A stretch of 64,000 nt of DNA from Brevundimonas sp. SORGH_AS_0993 (GCF_030818545.1 NZ_JAUTAH010000001.1:129001-193000); one strand, 5' to 3'. Shown: positions 25,763 to 35,070, counted from the first letter of the stretch. Notes: a model not told the origin generated them from the sequence alone. Program-made: numbers and translations.

Positions 25763-26734
25763 TCAGACGGTCAGCACGATCTTGCCGACGTGATCGCCCG
25801 CTTCCAGCGCGCGGTGCGCGTCGGCGGCCCGGTCCAGGGGAAAGGTCGCCTGGACCGGCGGCCTGACCGCCCCTGACGCCGCCCACGGCCAGGCGGTCGC
25901 CTCCACGGCGGCCGTCAGCCGCGCCTTTTCGTCCGCCGGCCGGCTGCGCAGCGTCGATCCGGTCAGGACCAGCCGCTTCAGCATGATCCGCATCAGATCG
26001 ATCTCGACCAGCGATCCGGTCAGGCTGGCGATCACGACCCAGCGACCGCCGGGCTTCAGGGCCTTCAGGTTCAACTCGGCATAGTCGCGCCCCACCATGT
26101 CCAGAACCACGTCGGCCCCGCCCGCCTCGGCGATCTTCGCCGCCAGGTCGTCGATCCGGGCGTCCAGGCTGACGTCCGCGCCCAGAGCTCTGGCCGCCGC
26201 CGCCTTGTCCGCCCCGCGCGAGGTGGCGATGACCCGCGCGCCCGCCGCCTTGGCCATCTGGATGGCCGTGACGCCGATGCCGCTGGTCGCGCCATGGATC
26301 AGCAGGGTCTGGCCCGCCTTCAGGGCGCCCGCCTCGAACACATTGGCGAAGACGGTGAAGACCGTCTCGGGCAGGGCCGCCGCCTGGACATAGTCCAGAC
26401 CGTCGGGGATGGGCAGGACGTGGCGGGCGTCGACCAGCGCCGTCTCGGCGTATCCGCCCCCGCCCAAGAGGGCGCAGACCCGGTCGCCGACGCGCCAGCG
26501 CGTCACGTCCGCCCCCACCGCCGCGATCTCGCCGGAGACTTCCAGCCCCAGGATGTCCGACGCCCCGGGCGGCGGGGGATAGACGCCGTTCCGTTGCAGC
26601 AGGTCGGGGCGGTTCACGCCGGCCGCCCGCACGCGGATCGTCACCTGGCCCGCGCTGGGCTTCGGCTCGGGTCGTTCCGCCGGTTTCAGCGCCTCCGCCG
26701 GGCCTGATCCGTTCTCGATCTCGATCACCCGCAT
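25763..26734 (-). CDS. Zinc-free NAD(P)H:quinone oxidoreductase, PIG3-like
   Basis: This is a medium-chain dehydrogenase/reductase that reduces quinones or enones with NADPH. The ATG at 26734 gives 323 residues (MRVIEIENGSGPAEALKPAE). The N-terminal GroES-like domain has VNRPDLLQRNGVYPPPPGAS, typical of PIG3 enzymes. The nucleotide-binding motif is LIHGATSGIGVTAIQMAKA, close to the MDR variant of GxGxxG. There are no zinc-ligand cysteines. Its stop lies one base from the end of the crystallin-domain gene. Confidence 0.88.
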   Translation of the reverse strand: MRVIEIENGSGPAEALKPAERPEPKPSAGQVTIRVRAAGVNRPDLLQRNGVYPPPPGASDILGLEVSGEIAAVGADVTRWRVGDRVCALLGGGGYAETALVDARHVLPIPDGLDYVQAAALPETVFTVFANVFEAGALKAGQTLLIHGATSGIGVTAIQMAKAAGARVIATSRGADKAAAARALGADVSLDARIDDLAAKIAEAGGADVVLDMVGRDYAELNLKALKPGGRWVVIASLTGSLVEIDLMRIMLKRLVLTGSTLRSRPADEKARLTAAVEATAWPWAASGAVRPPVQATFPLDRAADAHRALEAGDHVGKIVLTV

Positions 26735-26788
26735 GGGGCCTCCGCTTGCATTCGTCAGTGTCCAGGCGTGAAATAGGGACGACGGCCC

Positions 26789-26815
26789 GTATTGGCACGA
26801 CTGGTATTGGCACGA
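26789..26815. repeat. 12-bp direct repeat in a divergent promoter region
   Basis: GTATTGGCACGA occurs twice (26789-26800 and 26804-26815), separated by CTG, between the quinone reductase gene and the divergent DUF1192 gene. The 15-bp period does not match one helical turn. TTGGCACG resembles part of a sigma-54 -24 element, but no GC pair is well placed for -12. Confidence 0.5.
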
Positions 26816-26836
26816 GTGCGCAGAAAGGCGACGACG

Positions 26837-27040
26837 ATGTTCGAAGATATCGAACCCCGCCCGCAACGTGGCGAACCCCTCCGCGCCCTGTCGCGCGAAG
26901 ACCTGGACGTCTATTCCATCGAGGATCTGGAGCAGCGCATATCCGCCCTGGAGGCCGAGATCGCGCGCGCCCGCGCCGCCATCGAAGCCAAACGCTCCAA
27001 GAAAAACGCCGCCGACGCCCTGTTCAACTTCGGCTCCTGA
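26837..27040 (+). CDS. DUF1192 family small protein
   Basis: The 67-residue product begins MFEDIEPRPQRGEPLRALSR and contains EDLDVYSIEDLEQRISALEA, the family signature, followed by a short coiled coil and a basic end. The ATG at 26837 is chosen because the homology starts there. The protein is cytosolic, of unknown function, found mainly in alphaproteobacteria. It precedes rcdA by about 100 bp in the same direction, which may mean joint transcription. Confidence 0.82.
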   Translation: MFEDIEPRPQRGEPLRALSREDLDVYSIEDLEQRISALEAEIARARAAIEAKRSKKNAADALFNFGS

Positions 27041-27136
27041 TCTCGCGCCAGCACGTGTTCCGTGGCATGACGATTGCAGATTTCAAGCGACAGGCGGCTT
27101 CGGCGGCCGATCGCAGTACGGACGCCCATACTTCTC

Positions 27137-27646
27137 ATGACCCTGTCTGAAACGACCCCGGCCGTCGCGGACCGCATGCGCACCGTCAACGACTTCGCCC
27201 GGTCGGAGTTGTTCGACCGCACCTTCCGCGAAGGCATGGAACTGGTCGAGGAGACGGCCGCCTATCTGGACGGCGAGGGGCGCCGGGATTCCAAGCTGCT
27301 GTCGCGCGCCGCCGCCCTGGCCTATGCCGCCGAAAGCATGAAGCTGACGACCCGGCTGATGCAGATCGCTTCCTGGCTTCTGGTCCAGCGCGCGGTGCGG
27401 GAAGGGGACATGAGCGCCGCCTCGGCGTGCGAGCCGCGCTACCGGCTGAGCGACCGCCAGATCGAGGACCGGCCCAGCCACGCCGAACTTCCCATCGCCC
27501 TGGTCGAATATCTGGTCCGGTCGGAAAAACTGTTCGACCGCGCCCTGCATCTGGATCGGCGCATGTATCTGGACGCCCAGGACGAGACGCCGGTGAACCC
27601 GGTCCTGAACCAACTGGGTCTGCTGGAGGCCGCCTTCCGCAACTGA
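27137..27646 (+). CDS. rcdA: RcdA-like DUF1465 protein (ClpXP adaptor for cell-cycle proteolysis)
   Basis: The 169-residue protein from the ATG at 27137 starts MTLSETTPAVADRMRTVNDF. The DUF1465 core follows: FDRTFREGMELVEETAAYLD, then SRAAALAYAAESMKLTTRLM and VQRAVREGDMS. In Caulobacter this family is RcdA, which with CpdR and PopA delivers CtrA and other substrates to ClpXP. The C-terminal part around NPVLNQLGLLEAAFRN is also typical. The family call is solid; the exact adaptor role is inferred from the Caulobacter protein. Confidence 0.87.
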   Translation: MTLSETTPAVADRMRTVNDFARSELFDRTFREGMELVEETAAYLDGEGRRDSKLLSRAAALAYAAESMKLTTRLMQIASWLLVQRAVREGDMSAASACEPRYRLSDRQIEDRPSHAELPIALVEYLVRSEKLFDRALHLDRRMYLDAQDETPVNPVLNQLGLLEAAFRN

Positions 27647-27690
27647 GGACGGACGCCCTCCCGCCAGAGGGGGAGGGGCGAACCGATCCC

Positions 27691-29253
27691 TTACGGCCCG
27701 ACGTCGTTCGCGTCGCGGCGGCCGTCGTCCACGGGCTTGGGCAGGTTCACGCCGATGCCCAGGGCCTGGGCCAGCTTGTCGTCGCGGCCATAGACGTCCT
27801 CGCGGAACGCCACCCGGCCCTGTCCGTCCACGAACGTCGTCCAGTACAGCAGCCGCACATTGATCTCCCGTCCGGTGGTGACGCGGGTGGTGTCGCGCGT
27901 GTCCTGGGCCGTGTCGAATTGGGCCAGTTTGGCAGGGTCGGGCGACAGCAGCAGCCGGGCGAAGTCCACCGCGTTCTGCACCCGCACGCAGCCGTGGCTG
28001 CGCTGGCGCATGGACAGGTTGAAGGCCGCCTTGGACGGGGTGTCGTGCAGGAAGATGGCGTAGCTGTCGCGCAGCTCGAACTTCACATAGCCCAGGGCCG
28101 AGCGCGGGCCGGCGCGTTGGACGACCATGCCGTCCTTCACATACATGTCGTTGGCGGCCAGATAGCCCGGCCCCTTGGGCAGGATTTCCCGACGCGCGAT
28201 GCCGGCGGGCACATACCAGGGCGGATTGGCCACGACGGAGGCGAAGGGCTTCTCCAGGCTTGGCGTCTGGTTCTCGACCGAGCCGACCACCACGCGGTTG
28301 GAGTGGACCGGCTTGCCGTCCTTCCAATAGACCATGATGGCGGCGGCGGTGTTCACCTCGATCCGCTCGGGGGCCAAGTCGCGCTTCAGCCAGCGGCGGC
28401 GTTCCAGGTTCAGGGCGATCTGGCGCGCCCGATCCTCGGCCGAGGCCGACAGCGACCGCTGCGTTCCCGTCCCGATCCGACCGTCGGCCCCCAGGCCGTG
28501 ACGCACCTGGAAGCCCTGAACCGCGCGTTGCAGTTCGGGGCCGTAGGTCAGGCCCTGCGCCTTCAACCGCGCCCCGTCGGCCGCGCTCAGGTCGCCTTCC
28601 GCCACCAGCCGGTCGATGATGATCGGGATGCGCCGGTCGCTCATGTTCGGCTCGATCGTCGCGCCGGGGACGAAGCGGGGCCAGCCGCCGCCGGCCGCCA
28701 GGCGGCGATAGCGGACATAGCCGGCCGACAGGTTCTGATAGCCGATGTCGGTGGGCGCCAGACCTTCGAACCAGTCCAAGAGGCCGGCGCCGGCCAGGGC
28801 GTCGGTCAGACCGCGCGGCAAGTCCACGCGGTTCTTCTGCATCTCCCACAGGTCTTCGACCGTCTCGGGCCGCACCTTGCCCTCGGCCAGGACGCGCGCA
28901 TAGGCCAGGGCCGCCGCCGTGGTCCGCAGGTCCGCGCTGGCCGGATCGGCCGCCAGGCCGACGAAGTCGAAATAGTCCGCGCCCGACAGGCCGTGACGGT
29001 CGGCTCGCGCCGAGACGGCGTTCAGCGCCCGGACGCGGTCGGCGTTCCACACCGGCCGCCAGCCGTTCATCTCGTAGAAGGCGCGCACATCGGCCTGCAG
29101 GGTTTCCGCCAGGCGCGAAATCTGATCGTTGAAGCTGTTGTAGAAGGCGGTCGCCGCAGGGCCGCGCTGCACGAAGACCTGTTGCGCGCGCGCCGTGGAG
29201 CCCAGGGTCACGGCCGCCGTGGCGACGCCCAGACCCAATTCCCGTCTATTCAT
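27691..29253 (-). CDS. L,D-transpeptidase, YcbB (LdtD)-like, exported
   Basis: This periplasmic enzyme makes 3-3 crosslinks in peptidoglycan. It has 520 residues. The N-terminal export signal has twin Arg near the start (MNRRELGLGVATAAVTLGST). A scaffold domain is followed by a peptidoglycan-binding module at about 245-280 (AVQGFQVRHGLGADGRIGTG). The YkuD catalytic domain holds the active-site Cys in QRSHGCVRVQNA with an upstream His in IFLHDTPSK. The domain order and length match the YcbB subfamily. It stands alone, between rcdA (convergent) and rpmE. Confidence 0.92.
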   Translation of the reverse strand: MNRRELGLGVATAAVTLGSTARAQQVFVQRGPAATAFYNSFNDQISRLAETLQADVRAFYEMNGWRPVWNADRVRALNAVSARADRHGLSGADYFDFVGLAADPASADLRTTAAALAYARVLAEGKVRPETVEDLWEMQKNRVDLPRGLTDALAGAGLLDWFEGLAPTDIGYQNLSAGYVRYRRLAAGGGWPRFVPGATIEPNMSDRRIPIIIDRLVAEGDLSAADGARLKAQGLTYGPELQRAVQGFQVRHGLGADGRIGTGTQRSLSASAEDRARQIALNLERRRWLKRDLAPERIEVNTAAAIMVYWKDGKPVHSNRVVVGSVENQTPSLEKPFASVVANPPWYVPAGIARREILPKGPGYLAANDMYVKDGMVVQRAGPRSALGYVKFELRDSYAIFLHDTPSKAAFNLSMRQRSHGCVRVQNAVDFARLLLSPDPAKLAQFDTAQDTRDTTRVTTGREINVRLLYWTTFVDGQGRVAFREDVYGRDDKLAQALGIGVNLPKPVDDGRRDANDVGP

Positions 29254-29351
29254 AACTCGTCCGCTTCTCGATCGGCGCGATCCCTGGGATCGTCGCCCTT
29301 TGTCTTGTCATACCCCGAACGCCGCCGATGTTATCGACGTTCCGGACAAAC

Positions 29352-29380
29352 AAAAAGCGCCGGCCTTTCGACCGACGCTC
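29352..29380 (-). terminator. Terminator of rpmE
   Basis: Read on the minus strand, AGCGTCGGT (29379-29371) pairs, with G-T pairs, with GGCCGGCGCT (29365-29356), followed by TTTTTG. It lies about 40 bp downstream of the rpmE stop. Confidence 0.75.
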
Positions 29381-29420
29381 TTCGTGACCAGAATGCTGCA
29401 GTTTGCCGCAGCCGAGGGCG

Positions 29421-29645
29421 TTACTTCTTGATGAAGCCGGCGAACTTGTTGTTGAAGCGCGAAACGCGGCCGCCCCGGTCCATCAACTGGGCGTTGCCGC
29501 CGGTCCAGGCCGGGTGCGTCGACGGGTCGATGTCCAGCGCCAGCTTGTCGCCTTCCTTCCCGTAGGTCGAACGGGTCTGATAGGTGCTGCCGTCGGTCAT
29601 CACCACGGTGATGAAGTGATAGTCGGGATGGGTATCGGGCTTCAT
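29421..29645 (-). CDS. rpmE: 50S ribosomal protein L31
   Basis: L31 binds the 50S subunit near the central protuberance bridge. The ATG at 29645 gives 74 residues: [20 protein letters not shown], then [16 protein letters not shown] and the end [12 protein letters not shown]. It lacks the CxxC zinc motif, so it belongs to the zinc-independent (C-minus) form, which is normal for many alphaproteobacteria. A terminator follows. The gene is divergent from the ABC exporter. Confidence 0.95.
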   Translation of the reverse strand: MKPDTHPDYHFITVVMTDGSTYQTRSTYGKEGDKLALDIDPSTHPAWTGGNAQLMDRGGRVSRFNNKFAGFIKK

Positions 29646-29781
29646 GGTCGTCGTCCGGTCTCTGGCGCGATGACGATGCCGACCGTCTGTGCGCGTGAAA
29701 TTGAGAATTCCGCTGAAAGGTCCAGCGGAAAAGAGCGCGGCGTTTACACCGAGGGGCGTTCCGGGGCAAGAGGCGGGCGCC

Positions 29782-31641
29782 ATGACCGATCTTCCTTCCG
29801 CCGCCGCCCCCGCCCCGAACCGCGTGGAGGCCCGGGGCCGACCCAGCGCCGGCGCCCTTCTGGCCGAACAGATGTCGGAAGCCGGAGAGAAGCGGGCCAA
29901 GCGTCGCGACATCCGCCCCCTGGCCCGGCTGATTCCCTACGCCCTGCGTCACAAGGGCCATGCCCTGATGGCGGTCTTCTGGCTGCTGCTGTCCACCGCC
30001 GCCTCTCTGGGCCTGACCGCCCTGGCGCGCGGCGCCATCGACCACGGGTTCGAGAACGGCGGGGCGCACCTGAATCTGTGGTTCCTGCTCCTGGGCGCCA
30101 ACGCCCTGTTCCTGGGTTTGGCGACGGCGGTTCGCTATTTCTACGTCACCCGCACGGGCGAGCGGGTGATCGCCGACCTTCGCAAGGGCCTGTTCGACCG
30201 CATCCTGACCCTGGACCCGGTCTTCTACGCCCATATGCGGACCGGCGAGGTCCTGTCACGCCTGACGACCGACATCGCCCTGGTCGAGACCCTGATGACC
30301 ACCTCGGTCTCTTATGCGCTGCGCAACTTCCTGACCCTGATCGGCGGGGTGATCCTGTTGTTCTTCGTCAGCCCCAAGCTGACGGGCTTCGTCCTCCTGA
30401 TCGTGCCCTTCCTGCTTGGGCCCATCTTCATCTTCGGCCGCAAGGTGCGAAAGCTGACTGTCGCGTCCCAGGATCGGTTCGCCAACGCCGTGGGCTTCGC
30501 CGGGGAAAGCGTGGACGCCATCGAAACGGTCCAGGCCTTCGGCCGCGAGGGCAGCACCATCGCCCGCTTCGGCGCGGCGGTGGAGGACGCCTTCTCCGCC
30601 TCCCTGACCCGGATGCGCGCCCGCGCGTGGATGACGGCCCTGATCATCGTCGTCATGTTCGGCGGCGTGACCCTGGTGCTGTGGCTGGGCGCCCAGGACG
30701 TGGTGAAGGGTTCGATGTCGCCCGGCGCCCTGCTGCAATTCGTGCTCCTGTCGGTCTTCGCCGCCGGGGCGGTGGGGGCTCTGGGCGAAAGCTGGGGCGA
30801 CGTGCAGAAGGCCGCCGGCGCCATGGAGCGGATCGAGGAGCTGATGCGGGCTGTGCCCGGCATCGCGCCGCCCGCCCATCTCGTCGCCCTGCCGCAGCCG
30901 CCGCGCGGCGAGGTGTCGATGTCCGCCGTCGGCTTCGCCTACCCGGGCCGCCCCGACCTGCCGGCGCTGAAGGGATTCAGCTTGACCGTCCGTCCGGGCG
31001 AGACGGTCGCCCTGGTCGGCCCGTCCGGGGCGGGCAAGTCCACGGTCTTCCGCCTGCTGCTGCGCTTTTACGATCCCCAGACCGGCCTGGTGTCGGTCGA
31101 TGGCGTGGACGTGCGCCAGGCCGATCCCGTCGCCGTGCGCGACCGTTTCGCCTGGGTCTCGCAGGAAACGCCCCTCTTCTCGGGCTCGGCGCTGGAGAAC
31201 ATCCGCTTCGGTCGCGAGGACGCCACCCTGGAAGAGGCCCGCGCCGTCGCCGAGAAGGCCCAGGCCCTGGGCTTCATCGACGCCCTGCCCGAAGGTTTCG
31301 ACACCCCTCTGGGCGAACGCGGCAAGAGCCTGTCGGGCGGTCAGCGCCAGCGCCTGGCCATCGCCCGCGCCCTGGTCCGCGACGCCCCCATCCTGTTGCT
31401 GGACGAGGCGACCAGCGCTCTGGACGCCGAAAGCGAACGGCTGGTCCAGACCGCGCTGGATCAGGCGATGGAGGAACGCACCACCCTGGTCATCGCCCAC
31501 CGCCTGGCCACTGTGCTTCGCGCCGACCGCATCGTGGTCATGGACGACGGCCGCGTGGTGGAGGAGGGGACGCACGACCAACTGGTCGCACAGGGCGGTC
31601 TCTACGCACGCCTGGCCGAACTCCAGTTCCGCGCGGGATAG
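29782..31641 (+). CDS. MsbA-like ABC exporter (fused permease-ATPase)
   Basis: The half-transporter has 619 residues from the ATG at 29782 ([20 protein letters not shown]). A Pro/Ala-rich cytosolic lead of about 60 residues precedes six membrane helices (about 65-350). The ATPase has Walker [10 protein letters not shown], signature [10 protein letters not shown], Walker [13 protein letters not shown] and H loop IAHRL. Members act as homodimers exporting lipids, peptides or drugs; lipid A export is done by a distinct MsbA, so the substrate is open. It is divergent from rpmE, with about 135 bp between starts. Confidence 0.9.
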   Translation: MTDLPSAAAPAPNRVEARGRPSAGALLAEQMSEAGEKRAKRRDIRPLARLIPYALRHKGHALMAVFWLLLSTAASLGLTALARGAIDHGFENGGAHLNLWFLLLGANALFLGLATAVRYFYVTRTGERVIADLRKGLFDRILTLDPVFYAHMRTGEVLSRLTTDIALVETLMTTSVSYALRNFLTLIGGVILLFFVSPKLTGFVLLIVPFLLGPIFIFGRKVRKLTVASQDRFANAVGFAGESVDAIETVQAFGREGSTIARFGAAVEDAFSASLTRMRARAWMTALIIVVMFGGVTLVLWLGAQDVVKGSMSPGALLQFVLLSVFAAGAVGALGESWGDVQKAAGAMERIEELMRAVPGIAPPAHLVALPQPPRGEVSMSAVGFAYPGRPDLPALKGFSLTVRPGETVALVGPSGAGKSTVFRLLLRFYDPQTGLVSVDGVDVRQADPVAVRDRFAWVSQETPLFSGSALENIRFGREDATLEEARAVAEKAQALGFIDALPEGFDTPLGERGKSLSGGQRQRLAIARALVRDAPILLLDEATSALDAESERLVQTALDQAMEERTTLVIAHRLATVLRADRIVVMDDGRVVEEGTHDQLVAQGGLYARLAELQFRAG

Positions 31642-31645
31642 ATCC

Positions 31646-31724
31646 AATTGCACACAGGGTGTGCAATTCGGCTTATGTAAAACAAGGGTTAGCTGAAATT
31701 GCACCATTTTCGACGGTGCAGTTT
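31646..31724. repeat. Two related inverted repeats in an A/T-rich convergent spacer
   Basis: AATTGCACAC (31646-31655) and GTGTGCAATT (31659-31668) form a perfect 10-bp palindrome with a 3-nt spacer. Forty bases on, AAATTGCACC (31696-31705) and GGTGCAGTTT (31715-31724) form a second, imperfect one. Both use the half-site AATTGCAC. The stretch to 31768 is clearly poorer in G+C than its neighbours. It may be a pair of bidirectional terminators, a protein-binding site or the remnant of a small element. Confidence 0.5.
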
Positions 31725-31768
31725 AATTGGGGGCCGGGCGCCGCGTCTTGGATATTATTTGATAAAAA

Positions 31769-32806
31769 TCAATGCTTTGTCAGGCCGCTGCGCGCCAGGG
31801 CCGGAAAGTCGCTGAAGATCGCATCGACCCCCGCCTGGGCGAAGGCGGCGGCGTAGCCCGCCATGTCGCCATGGTCCGCGATCCCTTGGCCGCGACGCCG
31901 CTCTGCGGGCAGGAAGGCGTTCTCGGCCCGCAGGGTCCAGACTACGACCTTCAGGCCCGCCGCATGGGCGTCGCCGACCAGGGCGCTGGACGTGGTCGTG
32001 CGGCCCTCGGCGTCGCGCGGCAGAACCAGGGTTGCCTCTGGCGCGACCCAGGCGGCGTAGGTCGCCGTGGTTTTCAGACCCTCGGGCGTGATCATGACGG
32101 CATAGGTCAGGTCCGGCCGATCCGCCGGCCCGCCCTCGGCCGCGACCAACTGGGCCAGGGGTGCGGCCACCCGTTTCGACAACCGCTCCAGGGGCCCGAC
32201 CTCGAAACACTGGACGATGATCGGGGCGTCCGCCGCCGTCAGGTTCAGCCGCGTCAGCGCCGTCACGAAGGCGTCCTCCATCGGCAGACCGAGGCCGGCG
32301 AAGTAGGACGGGTGTTTCAGCTCCGGCGCCACGCCTATGGTCCGTCCCGTTCGCGCCGACGCCGCGCGCGCGATGGCGACCACCTCGTCGAAGGTCAGGA
32401 TCGGCTCGCGTCCGTCATAGGCCGCGCTGCCGTGCCGGAAGGCAGGCAGCCGCTCCTTGGCCCGCAACGTCTTCAGCTCGGCCAGGGTGAAGTCCTCGGT
32501 GAACCAGCCGGTGATCGAAACGCCGTCGATGGTCTTGGTCGTCCTGCGATGCGCGAACTCCGGCCGGTCGGCCACGTCCGTCGTGCCGCCGATCTCGTTC
32601 TCGTGCCGATCCACGAAGACGCCGTCGCGCGTCATCACCAAATCCGGCTCGATCACGTCGGCCCCCTGTTCGATGGCCAGTTCATAGGCCGCGCGCGTGT
32701 GTTCGGGCCGCTCTCCCGAGGCGCCGCGATGGGCGATGATCAGCGGCTGGGCCAAGGCCGGCGTTCCCGTCAAAAGGATCAGGACGGTCAGAATGAAGCG
32801 GAACAT
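31769..32806 (-). CDS. glpQ: Glycerophosphodiester phosphodiesterase, exported (GlpQ-type)
   Basis: This enzyme hydrolyses deacylated phospholipids to glycerol-3-phosphate and an alcohol. It has 345 residues. The signal peptide is about 20 residues (ends TPALAQ), so it is periplasmic like GlpQ. The GDPD TIM-barrel motifs are present: IIAHRGASGERPEHT with the catalytic His, VIEPDLVMTRDG with the metal-binding Glu/Asp, and VDRHEN with the second catalytic His. The long insertion after the HEN motif (GTTDVADRPEFAHRRTTKTI) is typical of GlpQ rather than UgpQ. Confidence 0.92.
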   Translation of the reverse strand: MFRFILTVLILLTGTPALAQPLIIAHRGASGERPEHTRAAYELAIEQGADVIEPDLVMTRDGVFVDRHENEIGGTTDVADRPEFAHRRTTKTIDGVSITGWFTEDFTLAELKTLRAKERLPAFRHGSAAYDGREPILTFDEVVAIARAASARTGRTIGVAPELKHPSYFAGLGLPMEDAFVTALTRLNLTAADAPIIVQCFEVGPLERLSKRVAAPLAQLVAAEGGPADRPDLTYAVMITPEGLKTTATYAAWVAPEATLVLPRDAEGRTTTSSALVGDAHAAGLKVVVWTLRAENAFLPAERRRGQGIADHGDMAGYAAAFAQAGVDAIFSDFPALARSGLTKH

Positions 32807-32854
32807 GACCCCTGGATAGGGCCGCCCGGCGACAGGGCGATGACGAGGCCGCCC

Positions 32855-33661
32855 TTAAGCGCCTTGCAGCACCTTGCGGAGCTGCGGATGCAGTTCGGTG
32901 TTGGCGGCCAGGATCGACACCCCCGTCTTGGGATCGCCCTCGTCCTCGATGGTGGTGACGCGCCCGCCCGCCTCGGTGACGAACAGCACGCCCGCCGCCA
33001 CGTCCCACGGCTTCAGATTGCGTTCGTAATAGGCGTCGTACCGGCCCGCGGCGACCCAGGCGAAGTCCAGGGCGGCCGAGCCCAGACGGCGGATGCCGGC
33101 GACCCGCTGGCCCATGGCGTGGATGTCTTTGATGGCCTGGGCGTGGCCCGTCTTGCCGATGAAGGGCAGGCCGGTGGCGATCAGGCTTTCCGACAGGTCA
33201 CGACGGCCCGCGACGCGGATGCGCTGGTCGTTCAGATAGCAGCCCTTGCCCTTTTCGGCCCAGAACAGCTCGTTCATCACCGGATTGTAGGTGACGCCCG
33301 CTACGATCTCGGACGACCCGTCGGGCGCGCGCCGCTCCAGCCCCACAGTGATGGCGAAGTGCGGCATGGCGTGCATGAAGTTGGTGGTGCCGTCGATGGG
33401 ATCGACGATCCAAGTGTGGGACTTGTCCGTCCCTTCGACCATGCCCCGTTCCTCGCCCAGGAAGCCATAGCCGGGCCGGGCTTTCATCAGCAGTTCGAAC
33501 AGGGTGTCTTCCGCCTTCAGGTCGGCGGCGGTGACGAAGTCGCCCGGCCCCTTGCGCGACACCTGCAACTGCGACACCTCGCCGAAGTCGCGCATCATCG
33601 GGCGGCCGGTCTTGCGAACCGCGTCGATCATGACCTGAAGCAGGGCGGAAGCGAGGGCCAT
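32855..33661 (-). CDS. suhB: Inositol monophosphatase family protein (SuhB-like)
   Basis: This Mg-dependent phosphatase hydrolyses myo-inositol phosphates and related sugar phosphates. It has 268 residues, the family length. Metal-binding motif A is seen in GFLGEERGMVEGTDKSHTWI with WIVDPIDGTTNFMH, and motif B in KPWDVAAGVLFVTEAGG. In E. coli SuhB also acts in rRNA transcription antitermination. The 'SuhB' name is by family resemblance only; other IMPase members with different substrates are possible. The ATG at 33661 lies next to a repeat element. Confidence 0.88.
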   Translation of the reverse strand: MALASALLQVMIDAVRKTGRPMMRDFGEVSQLQVSRKGPGDFVTAADLKAEDTLFELLMKARPGYGFLGEERGMVEGTDKSHTWIVDPIDGTTNFMHAMPHFAITVGLERRAPDGSSEIVAGVTYNPVMNELFWAEKGKGCYLNDQRIRVAGRRDLSESLIATGLPFIGKTGHAQAIKDIHAMGQRVAGIRRLGSAALDFAWVAAGRYDAYYERNLKPWDVAAGVLFVTEAGGRVTTIEDEGDPKTGVSILAANTELHPQLRKVLQGA

Positions 33662-33672
33662 TGGCGTGTCTC

Positions 33673-33783
33673 AGTGGCGAGTGGTTAGTGGCGAGTGTCG
33701 AGCCGAACGAAGACTGCGGCGGATGGAGTGACCTGTGGGCTTACAATACTCGCCACTGGCCACTCGTCACTCGCCACTTCGAG
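33673..33783. repeat. Long imperfect inverted repeat built from AGTGGCGAGT units
   Basis: The left arm (33673-33702) reads AGTGGCGAGTGGTTAGTGGC and on to GAGTGTCGAG. The right arm (33748-33783) reads ACTCGCCACTGGCCACTCGT and on to CACTCGCCACTTCGAG. Each arm has two or three copies of AGTGGCGAGT or its inverse, so the 110-bp element folds into one long hairpin. It fills the gap between efp's stop and suhB's start and reaches within two bases of the efp stop. It is probably an extragenic palindromic repeat. Confidence 0.65.
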
Positions 33784-33784
33784 A

Positions 33785-34351
33785 TCAGTCCGCGCGGCGG
33801 ACGTATTCGCCGGTTGCGGTATCGACGACGATCTTCTCGCCGGCCGACATATAGGGCGGGATCATGATGCGCACGCCGTTCGACGCCGTGGCGGGCTTGT
33901 AGGAGGAGGAGGCGGTCTGCCCCTTCACGGTCGGCTCGGTCTCAGCGACTTCCAGAACCACATGGTCGGGCAGTTCCAGGCCGATGGGCCGGCCTTCGTG
34001 CGACTCGATCACCACCTTCATGCCCTCTTGCAGATAGGGGATGCGGTCTTCGCCGACCCAGTCCTTTTGCAGCTCGATCTGCTCGTAGGACTGGTCGTCC
34101 ATGAAGACCAGGCTGTCGCCGTTGTCGAACAGATAGGAATAGTCGCGCTGTTCCAGCGTCACGCGCTCGACCTTGTCTTCCGAGCGGAAGCGTTCGTTCA
34201 ACTTGTTGCCGGTTTCCAGATTCTTGGCTTCGACGTTGGCGAAGGCGCCGCCCTTGCCGGGCTTGACGTGGCTGGCCTTGGTGACGACCCACAGGCCGCC
34301 GTTGTGCTGCAGGACCATGCCGGGCTTGATGGTGTTGCCGTTGATCTTCAT
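33785..34351 (-). CDS. efp: Elongation factor P
   Basis: EF-P binds between P and E sites of the ribosome and relieves stalling at poly-proline. It has 188 residues with the three beta-barrel domains of the family ([20 protein letters not shown] at the start). The tip loop is [11 protein letters not shown]; its lysine (K33) is the residue modified by EpmA in E. coli. No epmA/epmB lies in the window. The C-terminal signature is present as TYKPA-like [19 protein letters not shown]. The gene is next to the inositol phosphatase, as in many alphaproteobacteria. Confidence 0.95.
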   Translation of the reverse strand: MKINGNTIKPGMVLQHNGGLWVVTKASHVKPGKGGAFANVEAKNLETGNKLNERFRSEDKVERVTLEQRDYSYLFDNGDSLVFMDDQSYEQIELQKDWVGEDRIPYLQEGMKVVIESHEGRPIGLELPDHVVLEVAETEPTVKGQTASSSYKPATASNGVRIMIPPYMSAGEKIVVDTATGEYVRRAD

Positions 34352-34452
34352 GGGGTCACATCGGAATTGGGGTGGCGCCCGCGCGCCCGTTCCGGTGCGT
34401 GGCGAAGGGCGCGATCCCTAGAGGAAGCCCCGCCAAAGGGCAAGGCGGAGGC

Positions 34453-35013
34453 TTAGTGCAGAGTGCGCGCGCCCGTCGCCTTCTCGGCCTTGCGATGCAG
34501 GAAGTTGCCCAGCCGCACGCCCGATCCGGCCGGGGCGGCCATCTTGCCCGCGCCCTCGTCCAGCTTGCGCGCCTCGTGGGCGAAGGCGGCCGCCAGACCC
34601 GCCGAGGACATGGCGGCCATGACCTGACGCGCCATCGAGGAGGGCCGCAGGCCCAGCCAGACCGCGTTCACCGTCTGCGCCGCCAGCCACAGTCCCATGG
34701 CGCGGGTCCGTTCGGGCCGGGGCGGGGCGTTCCACACCCGCACGGCCGACAGGGTGGTGGCCGAAAACACCGCCGGCAGGATCAGGCTGAAGGCGCCCCT
34801 GGGCTTTTCGGTGATCGGCAGGTCGCGGTTGCGGACATGCTTCAGATTTCGACGCGGTTTCAGCGCGCCCGAGGCGATGCCGTGGGCCAACAGGGCGAAC
34901 CCCACCGTCAGGGCGATACCGGTCACGACATGCACCGCGCTGCGTCCTTCGCTGTTCAGAAGGTCCGTGGCGGCGTCGCGCACGTCTTCCAGGGCGTCGT
35001 CGATATCGGTCAT
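34453..35013 (-). CDS. Integral membrane protein, possibly TspO-related
   Basis: The ATG at 35013 gives 186 residues (MTDIDDALEDVRDAATDLLN). A hydrophilic N-terminal stretch of about 35 residues precedes three or four hydrophobic helices: ALTVGFALLAHGIA, LILPAVFSATTLSAV, GLWLAAQTVNAVWLG and AMSSAGLAAAFAHEA. The segment with AQTVNAVWLG faintly resembles the AQLALNxxWS motif of tryptophan-rich sensory proteins, but few tryptophans are present, so that assignment is weak. No enzyme motif is visible. It precedes bfr on the other side of a 57-bp gap. Confidence 0.6.
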   Translation of the reverse strand: MTDIDDALEDVRDAATDLLNSEGRSAVHVVTGIALTVGFALLAHGIASGALKPRRNLKHVRNRDLPITEKPRGAFSLILPAVFSATTLSAVRVWNAPPRPERTRAMGLWLAAQTVNAVWLGLRPSSMARQVMAAMSSAGLAAAFAHEARKLDEGAGKMAAPAGSGVRLGNFLHRKAEKATGARTLH

Positions 35014-35070
35014 GGTCCGCTCCCGCTTGTCCGTGGACTGCAAATGGCCGGAGCGGACCCTGGTTCCGCC

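Noticed and set aside
26789-26815. Sigma-54 promoter in the TTGGCACG direct repeats
   Set aside because: The -24-like TTGGCACG is present twice, but no GC doublet sits at the right distance for a -12 element in either copy.
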